The notes: generated by a model not told the origin, from the letters alone. A DNA stretch of 64,000 bases from Patiria miniata (GCF_015706575.1 NW_024037052.1:13380711-13444710), one strand, 5' to 3'. Numbered from the stretch's first letter, positions 53,550-63,133 are shown. Numbers and translations are program-made.

Positions 53550-54861
53550 CTACACTGAATGAATTGGCGGAGCAAGCATAGCGTCTTTATAACCGTACGG
53601 TACGGTATTAAAATTATCTACGATCACCCTCTTACTGTACACCACGCGATAATCTTTGGTAGATGACTTGGTCAAGATTTCTTTCGTCTTGCCGTTTCTT
53701 ACGATCTTGTGCGGGTCAGATATCACGATTTTTTCAGGACCCACCCCTTTCACCATATCAACCACGGAATCAAAATTGATCTGCTGCGCATTTCTAAAGT
53801 TTAGGGTGAACCCCCTGACTTTACAGCACGTGTAGCCCGTGTCTAGTCGATACGCGTAATTCTTGGGCCCACCCGACACGAAGGTCTCGATGTAATGACC
53901 AAGTTTTGAATCTATCTCGTCCGTTAAATCGCCAAGAAAATCTCCAAGAGGGGGTTTGTACTGTCCCGGTTTATCCACGTATATCACACTATCGGTATCG
54001 TAATACAAGACAGAGTCCTGCAACTGTTCGATTATGCTGTACAGTTTGAGGCGGGCGTGGGCCGTTGTAAACGCGGCAATGACCACGTTGGTTCTGGGGT
54101 TAGGGTCAACAAACTCTTCTTCGGTTTCATAACGCACTTCCGCAATTTCGTGGTTGATAAAGTTAATATCGTGTACCACTTTATCATCGGCGAGCAGAAT
54201 TTCGTACAGCTTTGCGGGATCACTCAGTACCTCGACTTTAGGCATATTGATTCGCTGACCAAATTTGCCCCAAAACGAATTCAGCATGAGTTTAGCGAGG
54301 GCTCTCAAGCCCGGGTTCTTCGCTATATTTGAAGCATCTAACCGAATCCCCTCATGTTGGAAATATTGGTCGATATATTTTGTATTGCCGGCTTCGGTTT
54401 CTACCCAACTTGGCCATCCGGACGCTTCCACTTTCAGTTTTAGGAAAGTGTTTATGTATTCGGTGAATAAACCACCAGTTTGAGTCTCAGGGTCGTACTG
54501 TTCCCTATGTTCAAAATGCCAGACAACTTCAATATCTACCACTTTGTACCCAAGTTCGATCGCCTTTTCAAGTTCAACGGATACCCACGTGCCGTGCAAA
54601 GCTCTTTCGGCATCTGTATGTTGACAGAGGGTCTGCTGCTGAGATTCCACGCACGAACGACAGAGAGGGAACGTTAATTTTCCACCCGCTCGATAAGGGA
54701 GTACGGGATGGTACAGTGTGGACGGCGGTAACACGCGACACTTGACGAGTCCGAAATACTCTGACACATCTTTAAAGTTTTCCGTCACGATTTCCGGGTG
54801 GAAAAGACAATATTCTTTTGTCTTATTTATATAGGGATAGAGAGAGCAGACATCTGCGTAT
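53550..54861 (-). pseudogene. DNA polymerase B fragment, interrupted by retrotransposon
   Basis: The C-terminal palm and thumb of a protein-primed family B polymerase. The frame is open up to base 54861 and not only from the GTG at 54788. Just inside the break is motif A (DVCSLYP), followed by motif B (KLMLNSFWGKFG) and motif C (YYDTDSV). About 435 of an expected 1000 or more residues remain. The exonuclease and terminal-protein regions must lie on the far side of the LTR element. The frame has no other lesion, so the insertion is the disabling event and is recent. Polymerase made from this copy would lack everything N-terminal to motif A. Confidence 0.92.
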
Positions 54862-55338
54862 TGTGACGGAAAGTAAAGTTTTTATGCCCTTGTTCATGTT
54901 ATTGTATTCTAATCTTATGAATGAACTGTAGTATAGTACGCCCGTGACTGGGCGTGGCTTAGCAGTCAGGGTGTGCGTGTATGCACGCACGCGATTGGTT
55001 AACAAAGCCCCATATGTTTAGTGCATCATAATTGTTTAGTGCATGTGCTATGTATGCGCGTAAGTAGATTGCTACGTACGTACGCGCGGGAGGGTTCTGG
55101 CAAGTGGCAGCGAGCTGTACAAACGTGAGTTGAGTGTGCTCTCGCTGTGGCGTGTATTGCTATATGGTGATTTGCGCTATATGTTAGCTACGCGCGGGCG
55201 AACTGTTGGACAGTTTAGCCGTACACTTGTGGGTGCATTGTGGTTGATTGGGGCTGGGCCCATGGTTTCGTAGTGCTACGTGCGCACAAACCATATCTCC
55301 ACAGTGGCACTGAGCTATGCAATGCGATATTGTTTAGG

Positions 55339-55560
55339 CAGTGCAGCATTGGTTGTTGCGTTGCTGTATTGTTTCTACATTGCAGCATTGGTCTGTGCAT
55401 TGCTATAGTGTTCTAGTATTGCAGCAGAGGTCTGTGCATTGCTATAGTGTTCTATATGTTGCAGCATTGGTCTGTGCATTGCTATAGCGTTCATGTATTG
55501 CAGCATTGGTTGTGCATTGCTATAGCGTTCCTGTAATGCAGCATTGGTTTGTGCAGTGAT
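55339..55560 (+). repeat. Minisatellite inside the LTR, about 36-40 bp x 6
   Basis: Repeats of TGCAGCATTGGTCTGTGCAT and the following TGCTATAGTGTTC, slightly degenerate and of variable length. The same array, copy for copy, is in the 3' LTR at 63611-63832. Confidence 0.85.
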
Positions 55561-55630
55561 TATTGGAGTGAGCAGTGCGATATTAGTTGTATATTGCAAA
55601 TAGGGCTCATATTCGAAAACCACAGGTTGT

Positions 55631-55636
55631 AATAAA
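55631..55636 (+). terminator. LTR polyadenylation signal
   Basis: AATAAA followed by GCTACC. The matching site at 63903-63908 in the 3' LTR would direct 3' end formation of the element RNA. Confidence 0.6.
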
Positions 55637-55901
55637 GCTACCCAAGACAATTACTCCCAAATCATTTAATCATTTAATTGTTGTCTCTGAAATAAATAAT
55701 CGTGTTACTTGAGATTACCGACCATTCAGTTGCCAGTTGTCCTTGTTATTGTGTTATTGCCTAGTTAACAGAAGGTTTAGGGATCAATTCCTGCGGCGGT
55801 AGATTTCCACCCAAAACGAGCCTGCATCCTTAGCCTTTAGACTGCTTTGTGTAGTCCCTGGTCCGAGGAATAACTTGGTTCGGGAACAGACCCGCCACAA
55901 A

Positions 55902-55920
55902 TGGTGTCAGAAGTGGGATT
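55902..55920 (+). other. Primer-binding site for tRNA-Leu
   Basis: TGGTGTCAGAAGTGGGATT, complementary to the 3' end of animal tRNA-Leu (CCA plus an acceptor/T-arm sequence ending CCCACTTCTGACA). It starts two bases after the LTR. Confidence 0.8.
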
Positions 55921-55930
55921 GGAGTTGATT

Positions 55931-55940
55931 AAGGTGACTT
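55931..55940 (+). promoter_or_regulatory. Possible leader splice donor
   Basis: AAG|GTGACT about 14 bases past the primer site. Together with the acceptor-like site before ORF3 it could produce a spliced subgenomic message as in env-bearing retroelements. Unproven. Confidence 0.3.
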
Positions 55941-56012
55941 CTCTGTTGACTGATAGAATTGCACAATTGGTCTTCACGTGTTGTTGATTTCGGTAGTGAT
56001 TTTGGGGTTGAG

Positions 56013-57598
56013 ATGAGCGATCCAGGCTCGAAAGGTCGAATTGGCACCTCGAGTGCTGAGGTAGAGGTGCAACGACTGCGGATGGAAAACCAAATACTGC
56101 AGTGGGAAAAGGACCTCACTGAAAAGAAGTTGGCGCTAGCTGCCATGGACTTGCAGTCGGGTGATTCCCCAAATGGAGGAAACGGGGGTACGCAAGCCGA
56201 GAGTGGGCGTGTGCTCCGTCGTGTTGATTCCGATGTTGAGTTTAGGTTGCCCGAAGAAACATCTGGGTATGTCTCTGGAGCGACGGGGAGAGAGTCAGGT
56301 GCAGGTGTGGTGCCTGAGTTGGCCCCTAAAGTGGGGAGGGGGTGAGCTTTATTGAAAGTACACCTCAGAAAGGACAAAGCTCAGGGGTGTTCCCCCGAGC
56401 GCAGTCGACGCCTATTTCTAGGGAGACGGAGGGTCCTAATGGGGATCTGTTGTCGTTCACGCCTGAGGTTGGTGTGAGACGGGGTAGGGCGAGTACCAAC
56501 CCGTTCGTTGAAGATAAGGAATCGTGTACCCCTAAACAGGTACATAGTGAACTGTTGAGTTTCGCGACTCGACCAGTCGAGGCAAGGAACGACAGTTCAG
56601 CTCAAGTTGACATCTTGTCAGTGGGTCCGTGGCCACTGAAAAGAGAGGCACGGGTCCATGGTGGTGTGGGTCAGATGGGTAGTTTGGAGCGACCAAATCG
56701 CAGGCCAAACATAACCCCTGATCGGTACAGTGGGAAGGTACTCTGGAAGGAGTACTTCCGCCATTTTGAGTCATGTCGTGAGGTGAATATGTGGAGCGAG
56801 GAGCAGGCTGCGAGGTGGTTAGCCGCAAGCTTGCAGGGAGACGCCCTACGGTTGTTGGGTGACTCAGGCCACAAGTACAAGTACAGTGCACTTGTTAAGC
56901 TGTTGGAGCGCAGGTTTGGGTCAGCTCGACAGAGTGAAAATTATCTGGTCGAATTGAGACATCGACGCCAAAAGCCAAAGGAGGGCTTGCAGGAATTAGG
57001 GCAAGCGATTCACGAGTTAACAGCAAGAGCATACCCTGAGTTGCAGGAGGATGCTCGGGAGAGGTTGGCTAAGAATCACTTCATAGACGCCGTTGATTGT
57101 CATTCAGTCAGGGAGGGCATTCATCGGGCTCGTCCCAAAACTTTGGATGAAGCGGTCCAGGCTGCCCTAGAGACAGAGAACTTTGATAAGGTCGAACAGC
57201 AAAGGTTGTTTGACCGGAAGCCCGCCAAGCTGGCGAGGGCTGTTGACTCCGGAACAGAGCAGAGGTTTGAGACTTTAGAGAAAAGTATCGGTGAACAGGC
57301 CCAGGCATTGAAGTCTGTGGCTGAATTGGTAAAGTCGTTGTCGACTCAGATTAAGGGTCAAGGTCAGGGCATGTCCCCCAAAACGAACAAGCCCAGTACC
57401 CTGAAGTGCTTCAGGTGTGGTGAGATAGGGCATTTCGCCCGGGAGTGTCAGAGACATCCACAACAGGGAAACGGCAGTCAGCCCCCCGTAGGACCCACGG
57501 GAAGGCTGAGTGGACAAAAGGGTCCAAAAGACAACAGAGTGACAGCGAGGGTGGTAGTAGAGAGAAGAGGTCAAAGCATGGGGATGGGCAACGAGTAA
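56013..57598 (+). CDS. gag: Gag polyprotein with one frame break
   Basis: The first part runs from the ATG at 56013 to the stop at 56343-56345 and has a coiled-coil-like stretch (EVEVQRLRMENQILQWEKDL). The main part is in the -1 frame, open from 56330 to 57598. It contains the capsid-type gag domain (about 56740-57190; LWKEYFRHFESCREV, WLAASLQGDALRLL, LVELRHRRQKP) and a CCHC zinc knuckle (CFRCGEIGHFAREC, about 57407-57448). The junction is a G-rich stretch (GTGGGGAGGGGGTGA), so loss of one G or an assembly error is likely; a programmed shift is possible but the site is not a standard heptamer. Gag forms the virus-like particle and binds the RNA. Confidence 0.85.
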
Positions 57599-60500
57599 TA
57601 ACTCTGCCCAACCCAAGTCGCGGCCCTCGTTATGGCTTATTTGTTGATGGAATGGTGAGAGGGACCAAGTGTCGGTTTTTGATTGACACGGGGTCCACCG
57701 ACACCTTGATAAGTAGTACGGTGTACTATCAAATTCCAAAGGAGAAGAGACCTGTCTTAGAGACGGAGGAGGTCCAGGTGAAGCAAGTAGACGGTAGTCG
57801 ACTGCCCGTGCTTGGCATAGCTTGGGTGGAGGTGCAAGTTGGTCGAACCACGCACCAAGTAAGGGCGGTGTTTACCGAAATGAAGTATAGTGGCATCCTG
57901 GGCATGGATTTTCTCGTGCCAACAGGTGGAAACATAGACTTCCAGTCAAGAGAGTGGAGGCTCAAGGGTGAGCGAATCAGGTGCACAAACGGTGCCGGTG
58001 AGCCCTTTGTGGGACGTGTAGTGGTTTCAAAAACCACCGTGATTCCGTCCGGTCATGAGGCCATGGTCCCAGGTATAATTGCCCGGAAGGGTGCCGACTT
58101 GGTCGGGCCAGCCATGGTGGAACCAATGGAAGGTGGCGGTGACCTAGCTAAGAAGGGTTTGGTTTTGGCCAGATCTCTGGTTGAGACTGAAGCAGAGGTT
58201 ATTCCGTTGCGGGTCTTCAATCCCGGAAGGGAGAAAAGAGTTGCACGTGAGGGGACGACAGCGGGAACGATCTCCCAGGTAGAGGTTGGTTCAATTCATG
58301 GTGAGTTGGATGTGGTGGCAAATGCTGGTGAGGAGTTACCCCAGCACTTGCAAGATTTGTTTGAGAGGGGTACAGCCAAGGTGGAGGCTACGTACCATGA
58401 GGATGTCCGGAAATGTTTAGTTGACTTTCAGGATGTATTGTCTAAGGGTGACCACGACATTGGTCGCACGGACGTGGTCCAGCATCACATAAGCACTGGT
58501 GATGCTAAACCGGTGAGAGAACGGATGAGGCGTCATCCGTATTGCCATCAGGAGGAAATCCAGAGGCAAGTCGGTGATTTGGAAAAGAGGGGGGTGATTG
58601 AACCTTCCGACAGTCCATGGGCGGCAAATGTTGTTTTGGTTGACAAAAAGGATGGTACGAAACGCTTCTGTATTGATTATAGAAAGTTGAATTCGGTGAC
58701 CATCAAGGATGCCTATCCTGTGCCGCGCATTGATGAAACATTCGATGCGTTGAGTGGGGCGAAGTGGTTTTGTACACTTGACTTGGCGTCGGGGTACTGG
58801 CAAGTCGCTCTGGATGAGGACGCCAGCCAAAAGTCGACATTTGTAGTGAGAAGCGGGTTGTACCGGTGGAAATGCATGCCTTTTGGGCTGTGCAATGCCC
58901 CGGCAACATTTGAGCGGCTCATGGAAACGGTCATGGCCGGCTTGCAATGGGAAATCCTACTGATTTATTTGGATGACATCATCGTGTTTGGTCGATCGGT
59001 GACGGAGACCCTAGATCGTCTCCGAGTTGTGTTGAAGAGGCTTAGAGACGCTGGGCTCAAACTCAAGCCCAGCAAGTGTCATTTGTTTCAGAGGTCAGTG
59101 ACTTACCTTGGGCACATTGTGTCCTCGGAAGGGGTAGCCACGGATCCTCAGAAGATCGAGGCAGTCGCAAAGTGGCCGGTCCCGAGGTGTGTACGAGATG
59201 TTAGAAGCTTTTTGGGCCTCGCATCGTACTACCGGAAGTTCATAAAGGGGTTTGCAGAAGTGGCAAGTCCACTTCATGCCTTGACCGAGAAATCAAGAGA
59301 GTTTGTGTGGACTGAGAGTTGTCAGGAGGCATTTGACGAGCTAAAGGGCAGGCTTCAGGCCGCCCCAGTTCTGTCATACCCAATGCCCGAGGGTGACTTT
59401 ATCTTGGACACTGATGCCAGCGGTGAAGGTATCGGGGCGGTGTTGTCGCAGGTCCAGGGTGGTGACGAAAAAGTGCTTGCGTATGCGAGCCGGAAGCTCA
59501 GCAAACCTGAGCGAAATTACTGTGTCACTCGTAAAGAGTTGTTGGCTGTGGTTGTGTACTTGAAGTATTTCAAACAATACTTGTACGGCCGCAGGGTGAC
59601 GGTCAGAACTGACCATGCCGCATTGCGGTGGGTACTTAATTTCAAGAACCCCGAGGGTCAGCTTGCGAGGTGGATGGAAGTCCTGTCCCAGTACGACTTA
59701 GTGGTTGAGCACAGAAGCGGCAAGAAGCATGGTAATGCTGATGGGTTGTCGAGGCGGCAATGCAAACAGTGCGGCCGGGAGGAGGTGGTCGACGAGGCAA
59801 TTGGTGTAGTACCCGAGGTTCAGCCTCAGGGGAGTGAGTTTTTGGTTAGGGGCGTAGCTGCCCAACCAATCCTGTCCCGAAGTGCTTTAAAGGAAGCACA
59901 GTCACAGGATGACACCATGAGCTGGCTCATGAAGTTGAAGGAGGACGGCGATAGTCGTCCTGAGTGGAAGACGGTCTCGCACTTGTCGGCAGCCTGTAAG
60001 ACCTATTGGTCACAGTGGGACCAGTTAGAGGTCCGGGAAGGAGTTCTACATAGGCGATGGGACTCCGATGACGGGAAGTCCATCCGATGGCTGTTGGTGT
60101 TGCCATCAAAGTTCCGGAAGGAAATTCTGTCTGAGTTGCACGGTGGGCAACTTAGTGGTCACTTGGGGGTTAGCAAAACTCTGGCCAAAGTCAAAGCCAG
60201 GTACTTCTGGCCAGGCATGTCTGCGGACGTGCGGTCATTTCTCCGGGGCTGCAATATCTGTGCCAGGAGAAAGTCGGCTGCAAAGAAGAGGGTTGCGCCC
60301 TTACAGCAGTATCGAGTTGGTGTTCCGATGGAGCGAGTAGCAATAGACTTGCTCGGGCCATTGCCCGTCACGGACAATGGTAATCGTTGGGTGATGGTGG
60401 TTGGCGACTACTGCACTAAGTGGATGGAAGCATTTCCGCTTCCTGATGCTACTGCAGTTACAGTAGCGCACACATTGGTGACTGAGTTTGTCTGTCGATT

Positions 60501-61416
60501 TGGGGTGCCCCAAGAACTTCACTCTGATCAGGGCACAAACTTTGAGTCCGAGGTGTTCAGTAAAATGTGCCAAATCCTCGGCATATCGAAGACTCGGACA
60601 ACCGCCTATAATCCGAAATCGGACGGCATGGTTGAGAGGTTTAATAAAACCTTGGTCAACATCGTGGCGGTGCTGATTGACCCTGGGCGAAGGCAGAAAG
60701 ATTGGGATGAGTTCCTCCCCTTTGCCACCTTCGCTTACAGGTGCACGCCGCAAGACTCGATTGGGGAATCCCCCAACATGATGATGTTGGGGAGAGAGGT
60801 GAATGTCCCAGTGGATCTGGTGACAGGGTGTCCTGAGGTTGAGGAGGAGGTGACTGCAGACTTCGCCGAAAGGTTGCGAAGTGATATGCAGGAGGCCCAT
60901 AAAAGGGCTAGGGAGTGCCTCGGGAAAAGTGCCCGGAGGCAAAAGAAGAACTTTGACAGGAGAGCATCCGAGCATGGGTTGAAGGAGGGCCAATTTGTGT
61001 GGCTGCACAACCCTGCAAAGAAAAAGCACATGTCCCCCAAATTACAACTTAGGTGGGAAGGACCATGGCTGATTCTTAAGAGGTTGTCAGATGTGACGGT
61101 TCGAATCCAGCTTAAACGCGGTAGCAAACCAAAGGTTGTCCATGTGGACCGACTCAAACCATATGTCGGTGAGGCCATCGAATCTTGGGATAGTCCATCA
61201 AGGGACGAGGTGACAGGAAACCTCCCCATGGTGACGGAGGGTCAGTATGACCAAGGTTCAGTTGAGGAGTTGGTAGATGAGTACCCTGTGGTGGATGAGG
61301 CCATTACAGAGGAACCAGTTCCGGACAGTAGAGTCAGTCTGCCCGAGAGGCAAGACATGTCACCGCCCAGGCGGTATCCTAAGCGGTCACATAGGTTACC
61401 CCTGCGGTTTCGCTAA
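57445..61416 (+). CDS. pol: Pol polyprotein: protease, RT, RNase H, integrase
   Basis: Open frame of 1323 codons in the -1 frame relative to gag, entered by frameshifting at 57466-57472 and not by its own start. Protease active site DTGS at 81-84. Reverse transcriptase has FCIDYRKLN and the catalytic YLDD at about 508-511. RNase H starts at about 652 (DTDASGEGIG). The integrase zinc finger (H..H..C..C, about 898-940) is followed by catalytic D at about 969, D at about 1028 and E at about 1064 (MVERFNKTL). A C-terminal GPW/LKPY module follows. There is no chromodomain. All catalytic motifs are present, so the element may be active. Confidence 0.96.
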   Translation: MSETSTTGKRQSAPRRTHGKAEWTKGSKRQQSDSEGGSREKRSKHGDGQRVITLPNPSRGPRYGLFVDGMVRGTKCRFLIDTGSTDTLISSTVYYQIPKEKRPVLETEEVQVKQVDGSRLPVLGIAWVEVQVGRTTHQVRAVFTEMKYSGILGMDFLVPTGGNIDFQSREWRLKGERIRCTNGAGEPFVGRVVVSKTTVIPSGHEAMVPGIIARKGADLVGPAMVEPMEGGGDLAKKGLVLARSLVETEAEVIPLRVFNPGREKRVAREGTTAGTISQVEVGSIHGELDVVANAGEELPQHLQDLFERGTAKVEATYHEDVRKCLVDFQDVLSKGDHDIGRTDVVQHHISTGDAKPVRERMRRHPYCHQEEIQRQVGDLEKRGVIEPSDSPWAANVVLVDKKDGTKRFCIDYRKLNSVTIKDAYPVPRIDETFDALSGAKWFCTLDLASGYWQVALDEDASQKSTFVVRSGLYRWKCMPFGLCNAPATFERLMETVMAGLQWEILLIYLDDIIVFGRSVTETLDRLRVVLKRLRDAGLKLKPSKCHLFQRSVTYLGHIVSSEGVATDPQKIEAVAKWPVPRCVRDVRSFLGLASYYRKFIKGFAEVASPLHALTEKSREFVWTESCQEAFDELKGRLQAAPVLSYPMPEGDFILDTDASGEGIGAVLSQVQGGDEKVLAYASRKLSKPERNYCVTRKELLAVVVYLKYFKQYLYGRRVTVRTDHAALRWVLNFKNPEGQLARWMEVLSQYDLVVEHRSGKKHGNADGLSRRQCKQCGREEVVDEAIGVVPEVQPQGSEFLVRGVAAQPILSRSALKEAQSQDDTMSWLMKLKEDGDSRPEWKTVSHLSAACKTYWSQWDQLEVREGVLHRRWDSDDGKSIRWLLVLPSKFRKEILSELHGGQLSGHLGVSKTLAKVKARYFWPGMSADVRSFLRGCNICARRKSAAKKRVAPLQQYRVGVPMERVAIDLLGPLPVTDNGNRWVMVVGDYCTKWMEAFPLPDATAVTVAHTLVTEFVCRFGVPQELHSDQGTNFESEVFSKMCQILGISKTRTTAYNPKSDGMVERFNKTLVNIVAVLIDPGRRQKDWDEFLPFATFAYRCTPQDSIGESPNMMMLGREVNVPVDLVTGCPEVEEEVTADFAERLRSDMQEAHKRARECLGKSARRQKKNFDRRASEHGLKEGQFVWLHNPAKKKHMSPKLQLRWEGPWLILKRLSDVTVRIQLKRGSKPKVVHVDRLKPYVGEAIESWDSPSRDEVTGNLPMVTEGQYDQGSVEELVDEYPVVDEAITEEPVPDSRVSLPERQDMSPPRRYPKRSHRLPLRFR
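57466..57508 (+). promoter_or_regulatory. Programmed -1 ribosomal frameshift signal
   Basis: GGGAAAC (57466-57472) sits in the gag frame as G GGA AAC, the slippery heptamer used by some lentiviruses. Six bases later a stem begins: CAGCC/GGCTG and CCCGT/ACGGG (57479-57508), a 10-bp stem with a small internal loop and a 7-base apical loop. A -1 slip leads exactly into the pol frame. Confidence 0.85.
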
Positions 61417-61499
61417 GATAGTAGGTGTGGCTTTGATTCCATAAGTGTTTTCTGGGTGAGGTCGAAACTAAGTTGTGGTGTATATATTTTGAATTCTTC

Positions 61500-61518
61500 T
61501 TTCCTTCGTGTTTTTCAG
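61500..61518 (+). promoter_or_regulatory. Splice-acceptor-like site before ORF3
   Basis: A pyrimidine-rich stretch (TTCTTCTTTCCTTCGTGTTTTTCAG, about 61494-61518) ends 25 bases before the ORF3 ATG at 61544. This suggests that ORF3 is expressed from a spliced RNA. Confidence 0.55.
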
Positions 61519-61543
61519 GAGTTGAAGAAAATTGATTCTCAGC

Positions 61544-62260
61544 ATGACGAAGGGTGAGCCGAGGCGATACAAGTGCCGTGAGTGTACCAGTTGGTACCTG
61601 CATCGGGCAAGCCTATGGCGCCATATCAGAGACATCCATGGGCCGGCGACGAACACCTTGATGTGTAGCAGGTGCGACTACGTTGCAGGTCAGGTGTATA
61701 TCCTCCAGCATCACATGGAGACGGTACACAAAATTGGTGTGGTGAAGGGTGCAGCTGGTCCTTCCCAGGCACCGGAGTCTTGGAGCGTCAGTACGGTGAC
61801 AAAGGTCGCAGAGAGCCGTGCAGCAGGTCCGGGTACGTCCTCCAGTGCTGGGTTGCCACCGGCAGCAGTGCCAAGTGGGGTCACGCCAGTCGTCGATGCA
61901 TTGTCGCTGTCAGCCTCACCAATCCAAGAATCTCCGAAAGTGTCAACCTCGCCAAAGTTGGTTGTCCCCCCTTTTCGCCCCTTGGGAGGCAAGCCGAAGG
62001 GGATGATGCAGATGGTGAGAGCGGCCGAGGCCACGTCCCCATCCTCAGCATCACAGTCTTCATCCCAGGAGGAAGAGGAGATGTTCCCCACTCAGAAAAG
62101 GGAGGATCCTCCGAAGAAGAGAAGGCGCACAGCTACCGTCCGAGAGTACACCTGCATGCAGGTTTTCCTCGATGGGAAAGTGGTCAAGACGGATGAGCAT
62201 AATAGCGTCTACACGAAGCAGATAGAGGTAGATGATGAGGGAAAGCCAACCGGAAAATAA
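61544..62260 (+). CDS. ORF3: two-finger C2H2 zinc-finger protein
   Basis: 238 residues from the ATG at 61544. Finger 1 is C11-x2-C14-x12-H27-x4-H32; finger 2 is C41-x2-C44-x12-H57-x4-H62. A Ser/Pro/Ala-rich linker follows, then an acidic stretch and a basic nuclear-type signal (PPKKRRR), and a C-terminal segment with EYTCMQVFLDGKVV. Ty3/gypsy elements usually end with pol or carry an env here. A DNA- or RNA-binding nuclear protein is unusual and could regulate the LTR or target integration, which is inference. The frame is intact between pol and the 3' noncoding region. Confidence 0.8.
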   Translation: MTKGEPRRYKCRECTSWYLHRASLWRHIRDIHGPATNTLMCSRCDYVAGQVYILQHHMETVHKIGVVKGAAGPSQAPESWSVSTVTKVAESRAAGPGTSSSAGLPPAAVPSGVTPVVDALSLSASPIQESPKVSTSPKLVVPPFRPLGGKPKGMMQMVRAAEATSPSSASQSSSQEEEEMFPTQKREDPPKKRRRTATVREYTCMQVFLDGKVVKTDEHNSVYTKQIEVDDEGKPTGK

Positions 62261-63133
62261 GCAGGATGACGCGTTCAAGTTTAGGTTTTTGTTTCATTAT
62301 TCTGATTTACCAAGTTTTCTTAAGGTTTCCGAAGTGTTGAACAGTTCAAAGTTTTCCAAAAAGTTTTATAAAGTTAAGGTTTATTGTCGGTAAAAAGAGA
62401 GAAAAAATAATAATAATAGAATCAGTCTTGAAATCATATAGAAAATCTTACAAAATCTGCTGATGTGAATTTCGATGTATAAAGAAATCTTTATTTTATA
62501 TAAAACAGAAATCCTAATTAACAATTTCGTAGATCTTGTAAAACGCCTAATTTTGCACTGGGTGATTCCTCGTAAAAACAAATTGTGTAAATATTAAAAT
62601 TGACAAATTCGTAGCTAAGACTCTGTAAAATTGATCCTAGTCAAAACTTTCGAGAAAATCTTACATCATATTTAATTAATGTGTATTTCATTATTTCAAA
62701 ATTATCTTAACATTCCAGCAGGTGATCAAGCGAAAAATTATTTCAGAGCATTTATATTTTAATCGTTGTAAAATCAGTGGAAATTATCTGTAAAATTTCT
62801 TGTGAATTTTTAATGAGCTGAATTTAAGGAAAATTGTGTACGATCATTCCCTGTTAAATCTTGTGAATAATTAATTAGCAAACTTTGGTGTTCCTGTACA
62901 TGTAGAGTACATGTAAGGCAAGTGCCCTTATCCGGTGTATACGAGCTTGTGAATATTTAATGAGCTTTGAAATCTGCCCCCCCCCTTATGTTTTATATTA
63001 TAATTTAAAGAAAAAGTTAAGCTTTAAGTTTTATATTGTAATTTAAAGAAGAAGTTAAGATTTAGTCACACTTTCCTTTTATTTTTATTTATGGCTTAGA
63101 GTTGGGGACAATCTCTGCCATTGGTCGGGCCCA
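62261..63133. other. 3' noncoding region of the retrotransposon
   Basis: AT-rich (unlike gag-pol), with no frame. It contains a repeated phrase (TTTATATT(A/G)TAATTTAAAGAA(A/G)AAGTTAAG) near 62992 and 63030. The bases just before the LTR (GGTCGGGCCCA) are not a classic polypurine tract; the nearest purine-rich run is AAAGAAGAAGTTAAG near 63046. Confidence 0.6.

Larger units (their letters stand above)
43927..54861. mobile_element. Polinton/Maverick (adintovirus-like) element, left part
   Basis: A self-synthesising DNA transposon or integrated virus related to adintoviruses. It starts AGTAGTGGAGG, in keeping with the AG termini known for Polintons, exactly where homology to the duplicated host exon ends. 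Genes for integrase, protein-primed type DNA polymerase B, packaging ATPase, adenain-type protease, major capsid protein and penton-like protein are present, the full set that defines the group. Rightward and leftward gene blocks converge at about 51.2-51.5 kb. The polymerase is cut at 54861 by the retrotransposon, and the rest of the element and its right terminal repeat must lie beyond the window. Apart from that cut I see no disabled gene. Confidence 0.93.
54862..55899 (+). repeat. 5' LTR, 1038 bp
   Basis: Begins TGTGACGG and ends CCGCCACA, an imperfect 8-base inverted terminus of the TG...CA type. It contains an inner minisatellite (55339-55560) and AATAAA at 55631-55636. It lies 2 bases before the primer site. 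Confidence 0.92.

Noticed and set aside
54857..54861. Stating the retrotransposon target-site duplication as CGTAT
   Set aside because: The right flank is outside the window, so the duplication cannot be shown.
55959..56012. Gag starting at 55959
   Set aside because: That start is a TTG close to the primer site; the ATG at 56013 is the first good start in frame.
58417..61229. Long minus-strand frames inside pol
   Set aside because: Shadows of the pol coding sequence in a GC-rich element.
61672..62196. 174-residue plus-strand frame inside ORF3
   Set aside because: Alternative frame of the zinc-finger ORF with no domain; the ORF3 frame has two exact C2H2 motifs.
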